Source: VAYN01 sp964540905
Lineage (GTDB): Bacteria; Actinomycetota; Thermoleophilia; Solirubrobacterales; 70-9
Length of the DNA: 64,000 bases
Assembly: GCA_964540905.1 (NCBI GenBank)
Contig: CAZIOS010000012.1
Coordinates: forward strand, 1 to 64,000
Reading direction: 5' to 3'
Shown: in pieces, positions 15,450 through 24,202 of the stretch
Position numbering within the stretch: position 1 is the stretch's first letter
How the letters are laid out: every line of letters begins with the position of its first letter
The notes under the pieces: generated by a model
Seen by the model: only the letters and a program-made list of their open reading frames with translations
What the model was told of the DNA's origin: nothing
Databases searched by the model: none
Program-made: the position numbers and the translations under genes

Positions 15450-17177
15450 GTGGACGCCCGGAACGACCGCTACAAGTGGATCGCCCTCTCCAACACGACC
15501 CTGGCGGTCCTGCTGGCGACGCTCGATGCCTCGATCACCCTGATCGCGATGCCGGACATCTTCCGCGGCATCAAGCTCGACCCACTGGTGCCCGCCAACA
15601 GCACCTACCTGCTCTGGATGATCCTCGGCTACCTGGTCGTCTCCAGCGTCCTCATCGTCAGCCTCGGCCGGCTCGGCGACATGTTCGGCCGGGTCAAGAT
15701 CTACAACCTCGGCTTCGTCATCTACACGATCGCCTCGCTGCTGCTGGCGGTCGACTGGATGACCGGCCGCGCCGGCGCCACCTACCTGATCGGCTTCCGC
15801 ATCGTCCAGGGGGTGGGAGGGGCCTGCCTGCTGGCCAACGCCGCCGCGATCATCACCGACGCCTTCCCCGCCGACCAGCGCGGGATGGCGCTGGGGATCA
15901 ACAACATCGTCGGCGTCAGCGGCATGTTCGTCGGCCTCATCCTCGGCGGCCTGCTGGCGCCGATCGACTGGCGCCTGGTCTTCCTGGTCTCGGTCCCGGT
16001 CGGCCTCTTCGGCACCGTCTGGGCCTACCTCAAACTGGAGGAGCGCAGCGAGCCGCGCCGGGCCTCGATCGACTGGTGGGGCAACGTCACCTTCGCCCTC
16101 GGCCTGGTCCTGATCATGGTCGCGGTCACCTACGGGATCCGCCCCTACGGTGGCAGCCCGACCGGCTGGGGCAGCCCGCGGGTGATCGTCCTGCTGGCCG
16201 CCGCCGTCACCTCGCTGGTCGCCTTCGCCGTGGTCGAGCGCCGGGTCGCCGAGCCGATGTTCCGGCTGGCCCTGTTCCGCATCCGCGCCTTCACCTTCGG
16301 CACCCTCTCGACCTTCCTCGCCGCCGTCGCCCGCGGCGGCCTGATGTTCATGCTGATCATCTGGCTGCAGGGGATCTGGCTGCCCGAGCACGGCTACAGC
16401 TTCACCGAAACGCCGCTCTGGGCCGGGATCTACATGCTGCCGCTGACGCTGGGGATGCTGCTGGCGGGGCCGACCTCGGGCTATCTCTCCGACCGCTTCG
16501 GCGCCCGCCCCTTCGCCACCGGCGGCATGCTCGCGGCGGCCTTCAGCTTCGGCCTGCTGATGCTGCTGCCGACCGATTTCTCGTTCCCGGTCTTCGCCGC
16601 GATCCTCTTCCTCAACGGGGTCTCGATGGGGATGTTCGCCTCGCCCAACCGGGCGGCGGTGATGAACAGCCTGCCGCCCGGCGACCGCGGCGCCGGCGGC
16701 GGCATGAACCAGACCTTCCAGAACTCGGCCCAGGTGCTCTCGATCGGGATCTTCTTCACGCTGCTGATCATCGGCCTCGCCTCGAGCCTGCCGACGGCGC
16801 TGAGCAGCGGCCTGCACGCCCACGGCGTCTCCGCCGTCGTCTCCCACCGGGTCGGGCAGACGCCGCCGATCTCGGTTCTCTTCGCTGCCTTCCTCGGCTA
16901 CAACCCGATCCAGCACCTGGTCGGCGCCCATGCCCTGCACGCCCTATCGGCGCACGCCCACACGCTGCTGACCGGCTCCGAATTCTTCCCGCAGCTGATC
17001 TCCGGCCCGTTCCGGGATGGGCTGCAGACGGCGTTCACGTTCGCGATCGTCGCCTGTCTCGTCGCCGCCGCGGCATCGCTCTTGCGCGGCGGTCGTTACC
17101 ACCACGCCGAGGAGCCCGCCCGCGAGGCGGAGCCCCGCGGCCCGATCCCCAAACTGGAGGAGCAACATGCACGTTGA
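15450..17177 (+). CDS. DHA2-family MFS multidrug exporter (14 TM)
   Basis: 575 aa integral membrane protein with the drug:H+ antiporter layout. It has the first-helix TLDASITLIAMPDI, the loop LGRLGDMFGRVKIY (motif A), and RIVQGVGGACLLANAAAIITDAFPADQRG (motif C region). About 14 hydrophobic helices end near residue 555. It is probably an efflux pump for hydrophobic compounds, repressed by the divergent MarR. The GTG at 15450 is 8 nt from TATCAT. Its 3' end overlaps the next gene by 11 nt. Confidence 0.9.
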   Translation: MDARNDRYKWIALSNTTLAVLLATLDASITLIAMPDIFRGIKLDPLVPANSTYLLWMILGYLVVSSVLIVSLGRLGDMFGRVKIYNLGFVIYTIASLLLAVDWMTGRAGATYLIGFRIVQGVGGACLLANAAAIITDAFPADQRGMALGINNIVGVSGMFVGLILGGLLAPIDWRLVFLVSVPVGLFGTVWAYLKLEERSEPRRASIDWWGNVTFALGLVLIMVAVTYGIRPYGGSPTGWGSPRVIVLLAAAVTSLVAFAVVERRVAEPMFRLALFRIRAFTFGTLSTFLAAVARGGLMFMLIIWLQGIWLPEHGYSFTETPLWAGIYMLPLTLGMLLAGPTSGYLSDRFGARPFATGGMLAAAFSFGLLMLLPTDFSFPVFAAILFLNGVSMGMFASPNRAAVMNSLPPGDRGAGGGMNQTFQNSAQVLSIGIFFTLLIIGLASSLPTALSSGLHAHGVSAVVSHRVGQTPPISVLFAAFLGYNPIQHLVGAHALHALSAHAHTLLTGSEFFPQLISGPFRDGLQTAFTFAIVACLVAAAASLLRGGRYHHAEEPAREAEPRGPIPKLEEQHAR

Positions 17178-17835
17178 GTGGCACGGCCAGTCCGCCTTCA
17201 CCCTGGCGGGCGCAGACAAAAAGGTGTTCATCGACCCCTTCGCCGATCTCTCGCCGCTGCTGGAGCGGGGGATGCAGTTCGACTACCCGCCGATCGCGGC
17301 CGAGGGGATCGACCTCCTGCTTGTCACCCACGAGCACCTCGACCACAACGGCGTCGAGGCGATCGCCGGCGAGCCGGCGATCCTGCGCTCGACCGCCGGC
17401 CGGCTCGAGTCGCCGCTGGGCGAGGTGGTCGCGATCGCCTCCGAGCACGACGAGGCGGCCGGCACCGAACGCGGCCCCAACACGATCTTCGTCTTCAACC
17501 TCGACGGCGTCCGCGTCGCCCACTTCGGCGACTTCGGCCAGGCGACGCTGCGGTCCGAGCAGAAGGACGCGATCGGCGAGATCGACCTGCTCTTCGTCCC
17601 GGTCGGCGGCGGCCCGACCCTGGGTGGCGCCGCCGCCGCCGAGCTGGCGCGGGAGCTCGATCCGACCTGGGTGGTGCCGATGCACTACCGGACCCCGAAG
17701 ATCAGCTTCCTCGAGACCGAGGAGGAGTTCCTCGAGGCGATCGGGCGGGGCGAGCGCCTCGACCAGCCCCACTTCAACACCGACGACCTGCCCAGCGGCG
17801 AGAGCCCGCTGGCCGTGGTCCCCGCGGTTCCTTGA
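17167..17835 (+). CDS. UlaG-like metallo-beta-lactamase-fold hydrolase
   Basis: 222 aa MBL protein of the L-ascorbate lactonase/UPF0173 type. It starts with VEWHGQSAFTL, has the metal motif LLVTHEHLDHNG, then VAHFGDFGQ and a final VPMHYRTPK histidine. It has a good ribosome site (GGAGG, 7 nt before the ATG) inside the end of the exporter gene, so it is translationally coupled with it. A role in modifying the same toxic compound is conceivable but not shown by sequence. Confidence 0.85.
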   Translation: MHVEWHGQSAFTLAGADKKVFIDPFADLSPLLERGMQFDYPPIAAEGIDLLLVTHEHLDHNGVEAIAGEPAILRSTAGRLESPLGEVVAIASEHDEAAGTERGPNTIFVFNLDGVRVAHFGDFGQATLRSEQKDAIGEIDLLFVPVGGGPTLGGAAAAELARELDPTWVVPMHYRTPKISFLETEEEFLEAIGRGERLDQPHFNTDDLPSGESPLAVVPAVP

Positions 17836-17843
17836 GATGCGAA

Positions 17844-17880
17844 GAGTGCACTTTGGCTTCCTGAGAGCCAAAATGTACTT
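17844..17880. terminator. Bidirectional hairpin between convergent genes
   Basis: GTGCACTTTGGCT (17846-17858) pairs with AGCCAAAATGTAC (17866-17878) with one mismatch and one G-U, plus two further flanking pairs and a 7-nt loop. It lies between the plus-strand hydrolase stop and the minus-strand gatD stop (17888), the right place for a shared terminator. Confidence 0.7.
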
Positions 17881-17887
17881 CTCGTGG

Positions 17888-18622
17888 TCAGGCGAGGGCG
17901 GCGGCGCGGGCGCTCTCGTGCGCGGCCGCCTCGAAGGCGTCGTCGAGCGGCTCCAGCAGCGGCCGGCGGCCGTAGCGGCGTTCCAGCGCCAGCGCGATCA
18001 GGTGGTCGGCGAGCCAGGCGTTCTTCGGCAGCAGCGGCCCGTGCAGGTAGGTGCCGATCAGGTTGTGGCGGCGCACCCCCTCGAGGCCGTCGCCGCCGTT
18101 GTTGCCGTGGCCGCTGAGGACACGGCCGAGCGGCTGCACGCCGGGGCCGAGGTGGGTGCGGCCGCCGTGGTTCTCGAAGCCGGCGAGCAGCCGCCGGCCG
18201 GGGCCGAGGTCGGCCTCGATCGCGACGTTGCCGATCAGCCGCGGGCCCGGTTCGCGCACCGTCTCGAGGTCGGCGAGACCGAGGCCAGGGAGCTTCTCCG
18301 CGCCGAGCTGGTAGCTGTGGCCGAGCAGCTGGTAGCCGCCGCAGACGGCGAGCAGGACGGCACCGCTCTCGACCGCGGCGGCGAGGTCGCCGCGCTTGGA
18401 GGCGACCATGTCGGCGGCGACCAGGCGCTGGTCGCGGTCCTGGCCGCCGCCGATGTAGAAGAGGTCGTGGGCGGCCGGGTCGACCGGTTCGCCCTGGCCG
18501 GCGCCGGCGTGGCTGAAGCCGATCCCGCGCCACTCGCAGCGGCGCTGCAGGAAGACGATGTTGCCGCGGTCGGCGTAGATGTTCATCTGCTCCGGGTAGA
18601 GGCTGAGCACGCGCAGCTCCAT
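17888..18622 (-). CDS. gatD: Lipid II isoglutaminyl synthase, glutaminase subunit GatD
   Basis: Class I glutamine amidotransferase-like protein of 244 aa. The catalytic cysteine is C94 in LLAVCGGYQLLGH and the paired histidine is H194 in GTYLHGPLLPKN. The N-terminal VLSLYPEQMNIYADRGNI is typical of GatD. With MurT it amidates the alpha-carboxyl of D-Glu in lipid II. The ATG overlaps the methyltransferase stop (ATGA), so it is translationally coupled. The usual direct murT-gatD adjacency is broken here by that methyltransferase. Confidence 0.92.
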   Translation of the reverse strand: MELRVLSLYPEQMNIYADRGNIVFLQRRCEWRGIGFSHAGAGQGEPVDPAAHDLFYIGGGQDRDQRLVAADMVASKRGDLAAAVESGAVLLAVCGGYQLLGHSYQLGAEKLPGLGLADLETVREPGPRLIGNVAIEADLGPGRRLLAGFENHGGRTHLGPGVQPLGRVLSGHGNNGGDGLEGVRRHNLIGTYLHGPLLPKNAWLADHLIALALERRYGRRPLLEPLDDAFEAAAHESARAAALA

Positions 18623-19341
18623 CAGGGCCGGCCCCTTTCGAGGACGACGACGGTGGAGCCGACGTGGAGGTCGGTGGCGGGGATGGTGAGCCGTCCCACC
18701 GGTCGGTAGTGGGCCCGGATCGCCTCGGCTTCGAGCTGGTCGGCGCTGAGCGCCTGGATCCGGATCTCGTTCTCCTCCTCGCGCAGCTCGCCGCTTGGCG
18801 AGACTGTCTGGCGCAGGCGGCGGATCGCGATCGCGCCATTCTCTTCGCTGACGTCGAGCGGCAGGCTCGAGTAGACCCAGCCGTCGACCTCGCGCACGTC
18901 GGGGAGCGGGGGAGGGGCGCCCTCGCCGGCCGGCTCCGGCATCTGCTCGACGATCGCCAGCGCCACCCGGCCGCCGGGCAGCAGGTGGGCGCCGATCGTC
19001 AACAGGCAGTTGAGCCGGCTCTCGCGGTCGGGCAGCAGCTGCAGCACCTGCATCGGCCCCAGCGCCAGGGCGATGTCGGTGTCGAGGAGGAATTCGCGCG
19101 CGTCGGCGAGCCGGGCCTCCAGCGGCAGCCCGGCGGCGCGGTCGGCCAGGGCCAGCACCAGCTCGTCGTCGCGGTCGATCCCGACCACCTCGTGGCCGCG
19201 GCGGGCGAGGTGCAGCGCCACCCGGCCGGTGCCGCAGCCGAGCTCGAGGATCGGCCCGTCGGCCCCCTTCGCCAGGTCCTCCCAGATCTCGAGGTCGGCG
19301 GCGTAGGAGCCGCACTCGACGTCGTGCCAGATCGTCTTCAC
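18622..19341 (-). CDS. Class I SAM-dependent methyltransferase between murT and gatD
   Basis: 239 aa. Motif I is ILELGCGTGR (31-40), followed by an acidic residue in VVGIDRDDE, then ALGPMQVLQLL and LLPGGRVALAIVE. The C-terminal half has beta strands of the type seen in small-molecule methyltransferases. The GTG start overlaps the murT stop (GTGA) and its stop overlaps the gatD start, so all three are translated together. The operon position suggests a peptidoglycan-precursor or MurT/GatD-related substrate; that is inference. I know of no characterised member in this position. Confidence 0.85.
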   Translation of the reverse strand: MKTIWHDVECGSYAADLEIWEDLAKGADGPILELGCGTGRVALHLARRGHEVVGIDRDDELVLALADRAAGLPLEARLADAREFLLDTDIALALGPMQVLQLLPDRESRLNCLLTIGAHLLPGGRVALAIVEQMPEPAGEGAPPPLPDVREVDGWVYSSLPLDVSEENGAIAIRRLRQTVSPSGELREEENEIRIQALSADQLEAEAIRAHYRPVGRLTIPATDLHVGSTVVVLERGRP

Positions 19342-20735
19342 CGCCAGAACTCCTTGGCCAGGCCGCGAGCGGCGAGCAGCTTGCGCAGCTCCAGCAGCGC
19401 CGTGTAGGTGGGCAGGGCGAAGAGAGGCCCCTCGGCGCCGGCGACGGCGCGGTCGAGCGAGGCCTCGATCGCCGGCACGACCTCGATCGCCGCGGTCGGC
19501 CAGCCCGCGTATTTGAGCCGCAGCGCCAGCTCCGGCGCCCGCGTGCCGGCGCAGACGACGCGGCGCACGGCGCCGCCCAGCAGCTCGAAGTCGGCGTCCC
19601 AGACCCAGGAGACGTCGCGGCCGTCGGCGATGCGGTCGTTGAGGGCGATCCAGAGGTCGATCCCGCCGCCGCCGGCCTCCAGCCGCAGCGTCCGCAGCAC
19701 CTCGTTGGCGCCGGCCGGGTTCTTGATCAGCAGGATCGAGACCGGGGTACCGCCGATGTCGATCGTCTCGACCCGCCCGAAGGCGGCCTTGACGTCGCCC
19801 AGCGCCGTCGCGATCCGGGCCGGGGCGACGCCGAGCTGCAGCCCGGCGCTGATCGCCGCGAGGGCGTTGTAGACGTTGTAGAGGCCCGGCAGCGGCAGCT
19901 GCAGCTGCAGCTCGCCGGCGGGGGTGCGCACGGTGGCGCGCGAGCCGGCCATGCCGTCGAGCTCGATCGCGGTCGCGCTCACGTCCGGCTCGGGGCGCCT
20001 GGCGCCGCAGTTGGGGCAGTGGTAGTGACCAAGATGTCCGACGAAAGCTCTGTCGTAGGCGTAGGGGTGGCCACAGCGCCGGCAGTGCTTCGCGTCGAAT
20101 GCATGTTGAAGCTCTGGCAGCGCCTGGGCAGCGTCGTCGATGCCGAAGTAGGTGACGCCGGCGCGGCGGCGCTCGTCGCGGTCGCGACCGAGGTCGGCGA
20201 TCAGCGGGTCGTCGGCGTTGAGGGCGAAGGCGCTGGCGCCGGCGTGGGCGGCGACGGTCCGCGCCCACTCGTCGGCCAGCGCCTCCATCTCGCCGTAGCG
20301 GTCGAGCTGGTCGCGGAAGAGGTTGCCGAGCACGATCAGCGCCGGCCGCAGCTGTTCGCTGACCCGCGGCAGCCAGGCCTCGTCGACCTCGAACAGGCCC
20401 TCGCGGCCGCGCTGCTCCAGCAGCGCCGTCGCCACGCCCCAGGTCATGTTGGAACCGGCCCGGTTGTGGACCGGGTGGCGGCCCTCGGCGGCGAGGATCG
20501 CGGCGATCATCCCCGCCGTCGTCGTCTTGCCGTTGGTGGCGCTGACGATCGTCGTGCCGCGATCGAGCCCGGCGCCGAGCTCGGCGATCGCGTCGGGTGC
20601 CAGCCGCAGCAGCACCCGGCCCGGCAGGGTGGTGCCGCCGCCGCGGCCGCTGGCGCGGCTGGCGGCCCCGATCGTCCGCGCCAGGGCCAGCTTGGCGCCG
20701 AGCAGGCCGGCGCCCCGTTTCGTCGTCGCGGCCAT
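19338..20735 (-). CDS. murT: Lipid II isoglutaminyl synthase, Mur ligase-like subunit MurT
   Basis: 465 aa. The ATP-binding loop is SATNGKTTT (65-73). A Cys4 zinc ribbon (C218, C221, C240, C243) is inserted in the central domain, as in staphylococcal MurT. The C-terminal DUF1727 domain includes LIKNPAGANEVLR and WIALNDRIADGRDVSWVWD. MurT activates the D-Glu carboxylate of lipid II and accepts ammonia from GatD. It begins 7 nt after the lipid kinase gene and overlaps the methyltransferase gene. Confidence 0.94.
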   Translation of the reverse strand: MAATTKRGAGLLGAKLALARTIGAASRASGRGGGTTLPGRVLLRLAPDAIAELGAGLDRGTTIVSATNGKTTTAGMIAAILAAEGRHPVHNRAGSNMTWGVATALLEQRGREGLFEVDEAWLPRVSEQLRPALIVLGNLFRDQLDRYGEMEALADEWARTVAAHAGASAFALNADDPLIADLGRDRDERRRAGVTYFGIDDAAQALPELQHAFDAKHCRRCGHPYAYDRAFVGHLGHYHCPNCGARRPEPDVSATAIELDGMAGSRATVRTPAGELQLQLPLPGLYNVYNALAAISAGLQLGVAPARIATALGDVKAAFGRVETIDIGGTPVSILLIKNPAGANEVLRTLRLEAGGGGIDLWIALNDRIADGRDVSWVWDADFELLGGAVRRVVCAGTRAPELALRLKYAGWPTAAIEVVPAIEASLDRAVAGAEGPLFALPTYTALLELRKLLAARGLAKEFWR

Positions 20736-20742
20736 CGCCCGC

Positions 20743-21639
20743 TCAGGCGCCGTCCGGCGCCGGCACCAGCAGGCTGAGAGCGTGGGGCAGGACCCGCAGG
20801 CTGGCCGGCAGGTCGGTCAGGTGCTCGCCGTCGGCATAGACCGGGAACGGCTTGCTGGCGCTCAGTTCGAGGTGGCGGGCGCGGAAGACACGCACCTCGT
20901 CCTCGTCGACGTGAGTGCCCTTGAACACCTTCGGCAGGTTACCCACGAAGCGCAGCTTGCCGACCTCGCCGACGCTGACGATGTCGAATTCACCGTCGTC
21001 GAGCTCGGCGTCGGGAGCGATGTACATGCCGCCGCCGAAGGCCCTGCTGTTGGCGACCGAGATCGAGTAGCCGCTGACCCGCAGCCGCTCCTCGTCGACC
21101 CGGATCGTGAACCGGGCCGGCTTCCAGCTCAGCAGCGTCCGCAGGGCGGCGTAGGCGTAGACGGTGTTGCCGCGCAGGAAGTGGGTCTCATTGGCGCGGC
21201 GGTTGGCTTCGGAGTCGAAGCCGACGCTGGCGATGCCGAGGAAGCGCTTGCCGTTGACCTCGCCGACGTCGACCCGGCGACTGTGGCCGGCGAGGACCGT
21301 CGCCACCGCCCGCTCGGGATCGTCGGGGATCCCCAGCACGCGGGCGAAGTCGTTGCCGCGGCCACCGGGGATCAGCCCCAGCGGCACCTCGGAGCCGGCC
21401 ATCGCGCCGCCGACCGCGCCGAGCAGGCCGTCGCCGCTGATCACCACCGGCAGCTCGTTCGCTTCGATCGCCAGCAGCGCCTGCTCGGCGCCATGCTCGA
21501 GCCCTTTCGTCCGCTGGACGCGGAACTCGACCCGGCTGGCGTCGAGCGCCGCCTCCACCCGCGGCAGCAGCTTCAGCGTCTTCCCACCGGCGGAGGATGG
21601 GTTGACCAGCAGGGCCAGTGGCATGCCCGCGATGTCCAT
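20743..21639 (-). CDS. Diacylglycerol kinase-family lipid kinase (YegS/BmrU type)
   Basis: 298 aa. It has LLVNPSSAGGKT at the N-terminus, SGDG (68-71) in place of the common GGDG, and LIPGGRGNDFARVLGIP for nucleotide binding. The C-terminal beta domain includes VYADGEHL. Such enzymes phosphorylate diacylglycerol or related lipids. It is the first gene of the murT operon and may recycle lipid released during envelope synthesis. TAGGCT (21647-21652, minus strand) is 7 nt before the ATG and overlaps the preceding gene's stop codon. Confidence 0.85.
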   Translation of the reverse strand: MDIAGMPLALLVNPSSAGGKTLKLLPRVEAALDASRVEFRVQRTKGLEHGAEQALLAIEANELPVVISGDGLLGAVGGAMAGSEVPLGLIPGGRGNDFARVLGIPDDPERAVATVLAGHSRRVDVGEVNGKRFLGIASVGFDSEANRRANETHFLRGNTVYAYAALRTLLSWKPARFTIRVDEERLRVSGYSISVANSRAFGGGMYIAPDAELDDGEFDIVSVGEVGKLRFVGNLPKVFKGTHVDEDEVRVFRARHLELSASKPFPVYADGEHLTDLPASLRVLPHALSLLVPAPDGA

Positions 21640-21649
21640 GGTCGCCAGC

Positions 21650-22174
21650 CTAGTCAGCGGGCGCCGGCCGAGCCGGGTCGCGGTGGCGGCCGACGGAGAA
21701 GCTGCCGTCTCCCGCCGCGGTCGACTCGAGCAGCTCGATCCCGTGGCGGGCCAGGCGCCGCCAGAGCAGCCCCCTGCCGAGGCCGAGCTGGCGCGGCTGG
21801 CGCCGGGAGTGGGCGACGATCAGGTGGCCGCCGGGGCGCAGCACCCGCGCCACCTCCGGCGGGTGGGGCCGGGTGTCGAGCAGGGCGACGAGGTCGAAGA
21901 ACTGGTCCGGGAAGGGCAGTGCGCGCGGCGAGCCGAGCTTGAAGGCGACCCGCCCCTCGGGGTCGAGGCCGACCCGGGCCTGGGCGCACCGGACCGCCGT
22001 CGCCGAGGCGTCGACGCCGCGCACCCGCGCCCGCGGGAACTCGCGCGCGAGGAACAGCGTCCCGTCGCCCTCGCCGCAGCCGACCTCCAGCACCCGCTCG
22101 GGCTCGCCGACGCGCAGCGTCGCGGCGGCGAGGGGGGTCAGCGGTGGGTTCGGCATCTGTCCGTAGCCAATCAT
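21650..22174 (-). CDS. Small class I SAM-dependent methyltransferase
   Basis: 174 aa. Motif I is VLEVGCGEGDGTL, preceded by PPLTPLAAATLRVGEPER, and motif II is VRGVDASATAVRCAQA. VALLDTRPHPPEVARVLRPGGHLIVAHS completes the fold. It is very short, so it lacks any recognition domain, and the substrate cannot be predicted. The start at 22174 is uncertain; the in-frame ATG six codons further in is also possible. It is divergent from the cyclophilin gene with only 16 nt between starts. Confidence 0.75.
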   Translation of the reverse strand: MIGYGQMPNPPLTPLAAATLRVGEPERVLEVGCGEGDGTLFLAREFPRARVRGVDASATAVRCAQARVGLDPEGRVAFKLGSPRALPFPDQFFDLVALLDTRPHPPEVARVLRPGGHLIVAHSRRQPRQLGLGRGLLWRRLARHGIELLESTAAGDGSFSVGRHRDPARPAPAD

Positions 22175-22190
22175 CTAGGCTGTCGCGCCG

Positions 22191-22877
22191 ATGGAGCGAC
22201 AGGGGCAGCAGATCGACCAGCGCTGGATCATCCTCGCCGTCTTCGCGCTGGTCGCGATCGGCGTCGTCGCCGCGATCCTGATCTCCCGCGGGGGCAGCGG
22301 CAGCGACTCGACGACTACCGCGGCGGCCGGCGGCTGCAAGCAGGTCGAAGCGCCGCCGCCCAAGCACGTCAAGCTGAAGGCGCCGAAGCAGACGGTGAAG
22401 CCGGGCGAAGAGCTGACCGCGGTGGTGCGGACCAGCTGCGGCAGCTTCGACATCGCGCTCGATACCAAGCGGGCGCCGAAGACGACCAACTCTTTCGCCT
22501 ACCTGGCCAAACGGGGCTTCTACGACGACCTCACCTTCCACCGGATCGTCCCCGGCTTCGTGATCCAGGGCGGCGACCCGCTCGGCACCGGCCTCGGCGG
22601 GCCCGGCTACAAGGTGGTCGAGAAGCCGCCGGCGAACCTCGAATACACCAAAGGCACGGTGGCGATGGCGAAGAGCTCGGCCGAGCCGCCCGGCACCTCC
22701 GGCAGCCAGTTCTACGTCGTCACCGGCGCCGACGCCGGCCTGCCGCCGGAATACGCGCTGGTCGGCAAGGTCGACAAGGGCCTCGACGTGGTCGAGAAGA
22801 TCGGCAAGCTCGGCACCGCCTCCGAAAAACCCAAACAGACGATCCTGATCGAAAAGGTCTCGATCGAAAGGGGTTAG
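22191..22877 (+). CDS. Membrane-anchored cyclophilin peptidyl-prolyl isomerase
   Basis: 228 aa. One N-terminal membrane helix (about 13-34) is followed by a Ser/Thr/Ala linker and a complete cyclophilin domain: SFAYLAKRGFYDDLTFHRIVPGFVIQGGDPLGTG and SGSQFYVVTGAD. The catalytic Arg is in TFHRI. It likely assists folding on the outer face of the membrane, in line with the thiol-redox genes downstream. TAGGCT (22176-22181) lies 9 nt before the ATG. Confidence 0.92.
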   Translation: MERQGQQIDQRWIILAVFALVAIGVVAAILISRGGSGSDSTTTAAAGGCKQVEAPPPKHVKLKAPKQTVKPGEELTAVVRTSCGSFDIALDTKRAPKTTNSFAYLAKRGFYDDLTFHRIVPGFVIQGGDPLGTGLGGPGYKVVEKPPANLEYTKGTVAMAKSSAEPPGTSGSQFYVVTGADAGLPPEYALVGKVDKGLDVVEKIGKLGTASEKPKQTILIEKVSIERG

Positions 22878-22901
22878 CCGGCAGCGGCTAAGCTCAGCGC
22901 C

Positions 22902-23354
22902 ATGGCCAAGCTCAACGTAGGCGACCCCGCTCCCGAGTTCGAGCTCCCCGGCACCGGCGACAAGACCTACCGGCTCGCCGACTACCGCGGCCGCAGGGTG
23001 ATCATCGCCTTCTACCCCGGCGACTTCACCGCCGTCTGCACCAAACAGTTCTGCTCCTACCGAGACCAGGGCGACAAGCTCGACGGGCTCGGCGCCGACG
23101 TGCTCGGGATCTCGCCGCAGTCGGTCGACTCGCACGAGCGCTTCAGCGAGGAGAAGCGGCTGAACGTGCCACTGCTCGCCGACGAGGACAAGGCCGTCGC
23201 CAAGGCATATGGCGTCCTCGCCGGGCCGATGGTGCGGCGGGCGATCTTCATCGTCGACGAGGAGGGCATCGTCCGCCACCGCAAGGTGACGCTGGCCGGG
23301 CTCACCTACGAGTCGGTCGACGACCTCGAGCGGGCCCTGGCCGCGCTGAGCTGA
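22902..23354 (+). CDS. Peroxiredoxin, PrxQ/BCP type
   Basis: 150 aa thioredoxin-fold peroxidase. The peroxidatic Cys is C46 in DFTAVCTKQF and the resolving Cys is C51, the C-x4-C spacing of PrxQ/BCP. FYPGD and the VDEEGIVRHRKV strand fit. It has no signal peptide, so it is cytosolic. TAAGCT (22889-22894) is 7 nt before the ATG. Its TGA overlaps the ATG of the following hydrolase. Confidence 0.93.
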   Translation: MAKLNVGDPAPEFELPGTGDKTYRLADYRGRRVIIAFYPGDFTAVCTKQFCSYRDQGDKLDGLGADVLGISPQSVDSHERFSEEKRLNVPLLADEDKAVAKAYGVLAGPMVRRAIFIVDEEGIVRHRKVTLAGLTYESVDDLERALAALS

Positions 23355-24202
23355 TGGCCGGCGCCGCCCCGGCGCCGTTCGCGCTCGGCCCGGCGCCGGA
23401 GCTGCGGGGCGAGGTCGCGGGCAACGGGGCGCCGCCGGTCGTGCTCTGCCACGGGATCACCGCGACCCGCCGCTACGTCCTGCACGGCTCGCGGGCGCTG
23501 GAGCGGGCCGGCCACGCCGTCGTCAGCTACGACGCCCGCGCCCACGGCGAGTCCGACCCGGCCCCGGCGGACGAGGGTTATGGATACCCGGAGCTGGTCG
23601 GCGACCTCGAGCGGGTCGTTGCGGCCAGCCTGGGGGATGAGCGCTTCATCCTCGGCGGCCACTCGATGGGGGCCCACACCGCCGTTGCCTACGCGCTCGC
23701 GCATCCCGAGCGGCTCGCCGGCCTGGTCGTGATCGGGCCCGTCTACACGGGCGAGATCGCGGCCGGCTCGCTGCGCTACTGGGACGGCCTGGCGGCGGCG
23801 CTGGAGGATGGCGGCGTCGACGGCTTCGTCGCCTACATCGACCGCAACCAGGGCATCGACCCCGGCTGGCGCGACTCGGTCCTGCGCTTCACCCGCGCTC
23901 GCATGCTCGAGCACCGCCATCCGCGGGCGCTGGTGCGGGCGCTGCGCGAGGTGCCGCGCTCGCGCCCGTTCGGGGGGCTGGACGAGCTGGAGCGGCTGCG
24001 GCTGCCGGCGCTGGTCGTCGCCAGTCGCGACGCCGCCGATCCCGGCCACCCCTACGCGGCTGCCGCCGCCTACGCGGAGCGGCTGCCTCAGGCGCGCCTG
24101 GTCAGCGAGGGGGAGGGGGAGTCGCCGCTGGCCTGGCAGGGTGGCAGGCTCTCGCGCGAGATCGCGGCCTTCGCCGTCGAGGCATTATCGTCATCGCTAT
24201 GA
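23354..24202 (+). CDS. Alpha/beta hydrolase
   Basis: 282 aa. The oxyanion HG is in VVLCHGITATRR, the nucleophile is S104 in LGGHSMGAH, and a late Asp lies in VVASRDAADPGHPYA. The catalytic His is not obvious near the C-terminus. The substrate is unknown. It overlaps prx by its start and the VKOR gene by its stop, forming a tight operon. Confidence 0.85.
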   Translation: MAGAAPAPFALGPAPELRGEVAGNGAPPVVLCHGITATRRYVLHGSRALERAGHAVVSYDARAHGESDPAPADEGYGYPELVGDLERVVAASLGDERFILGGHSMGAHTAVAYALAHPERLAGLVVIGPVYTGEIAAGSLRYWDGLAAALEDGGVDGFVAYIDRNQGIDPGWRDSVLRFTRARMLEHRHPRALVRALREVPRSRPFGGLDELERLRLPALVVASRDAADPGHPYAAAAAYAERLPQARLVSEGEGESPLAWQGGRLSREIAAFAVEALSSSL

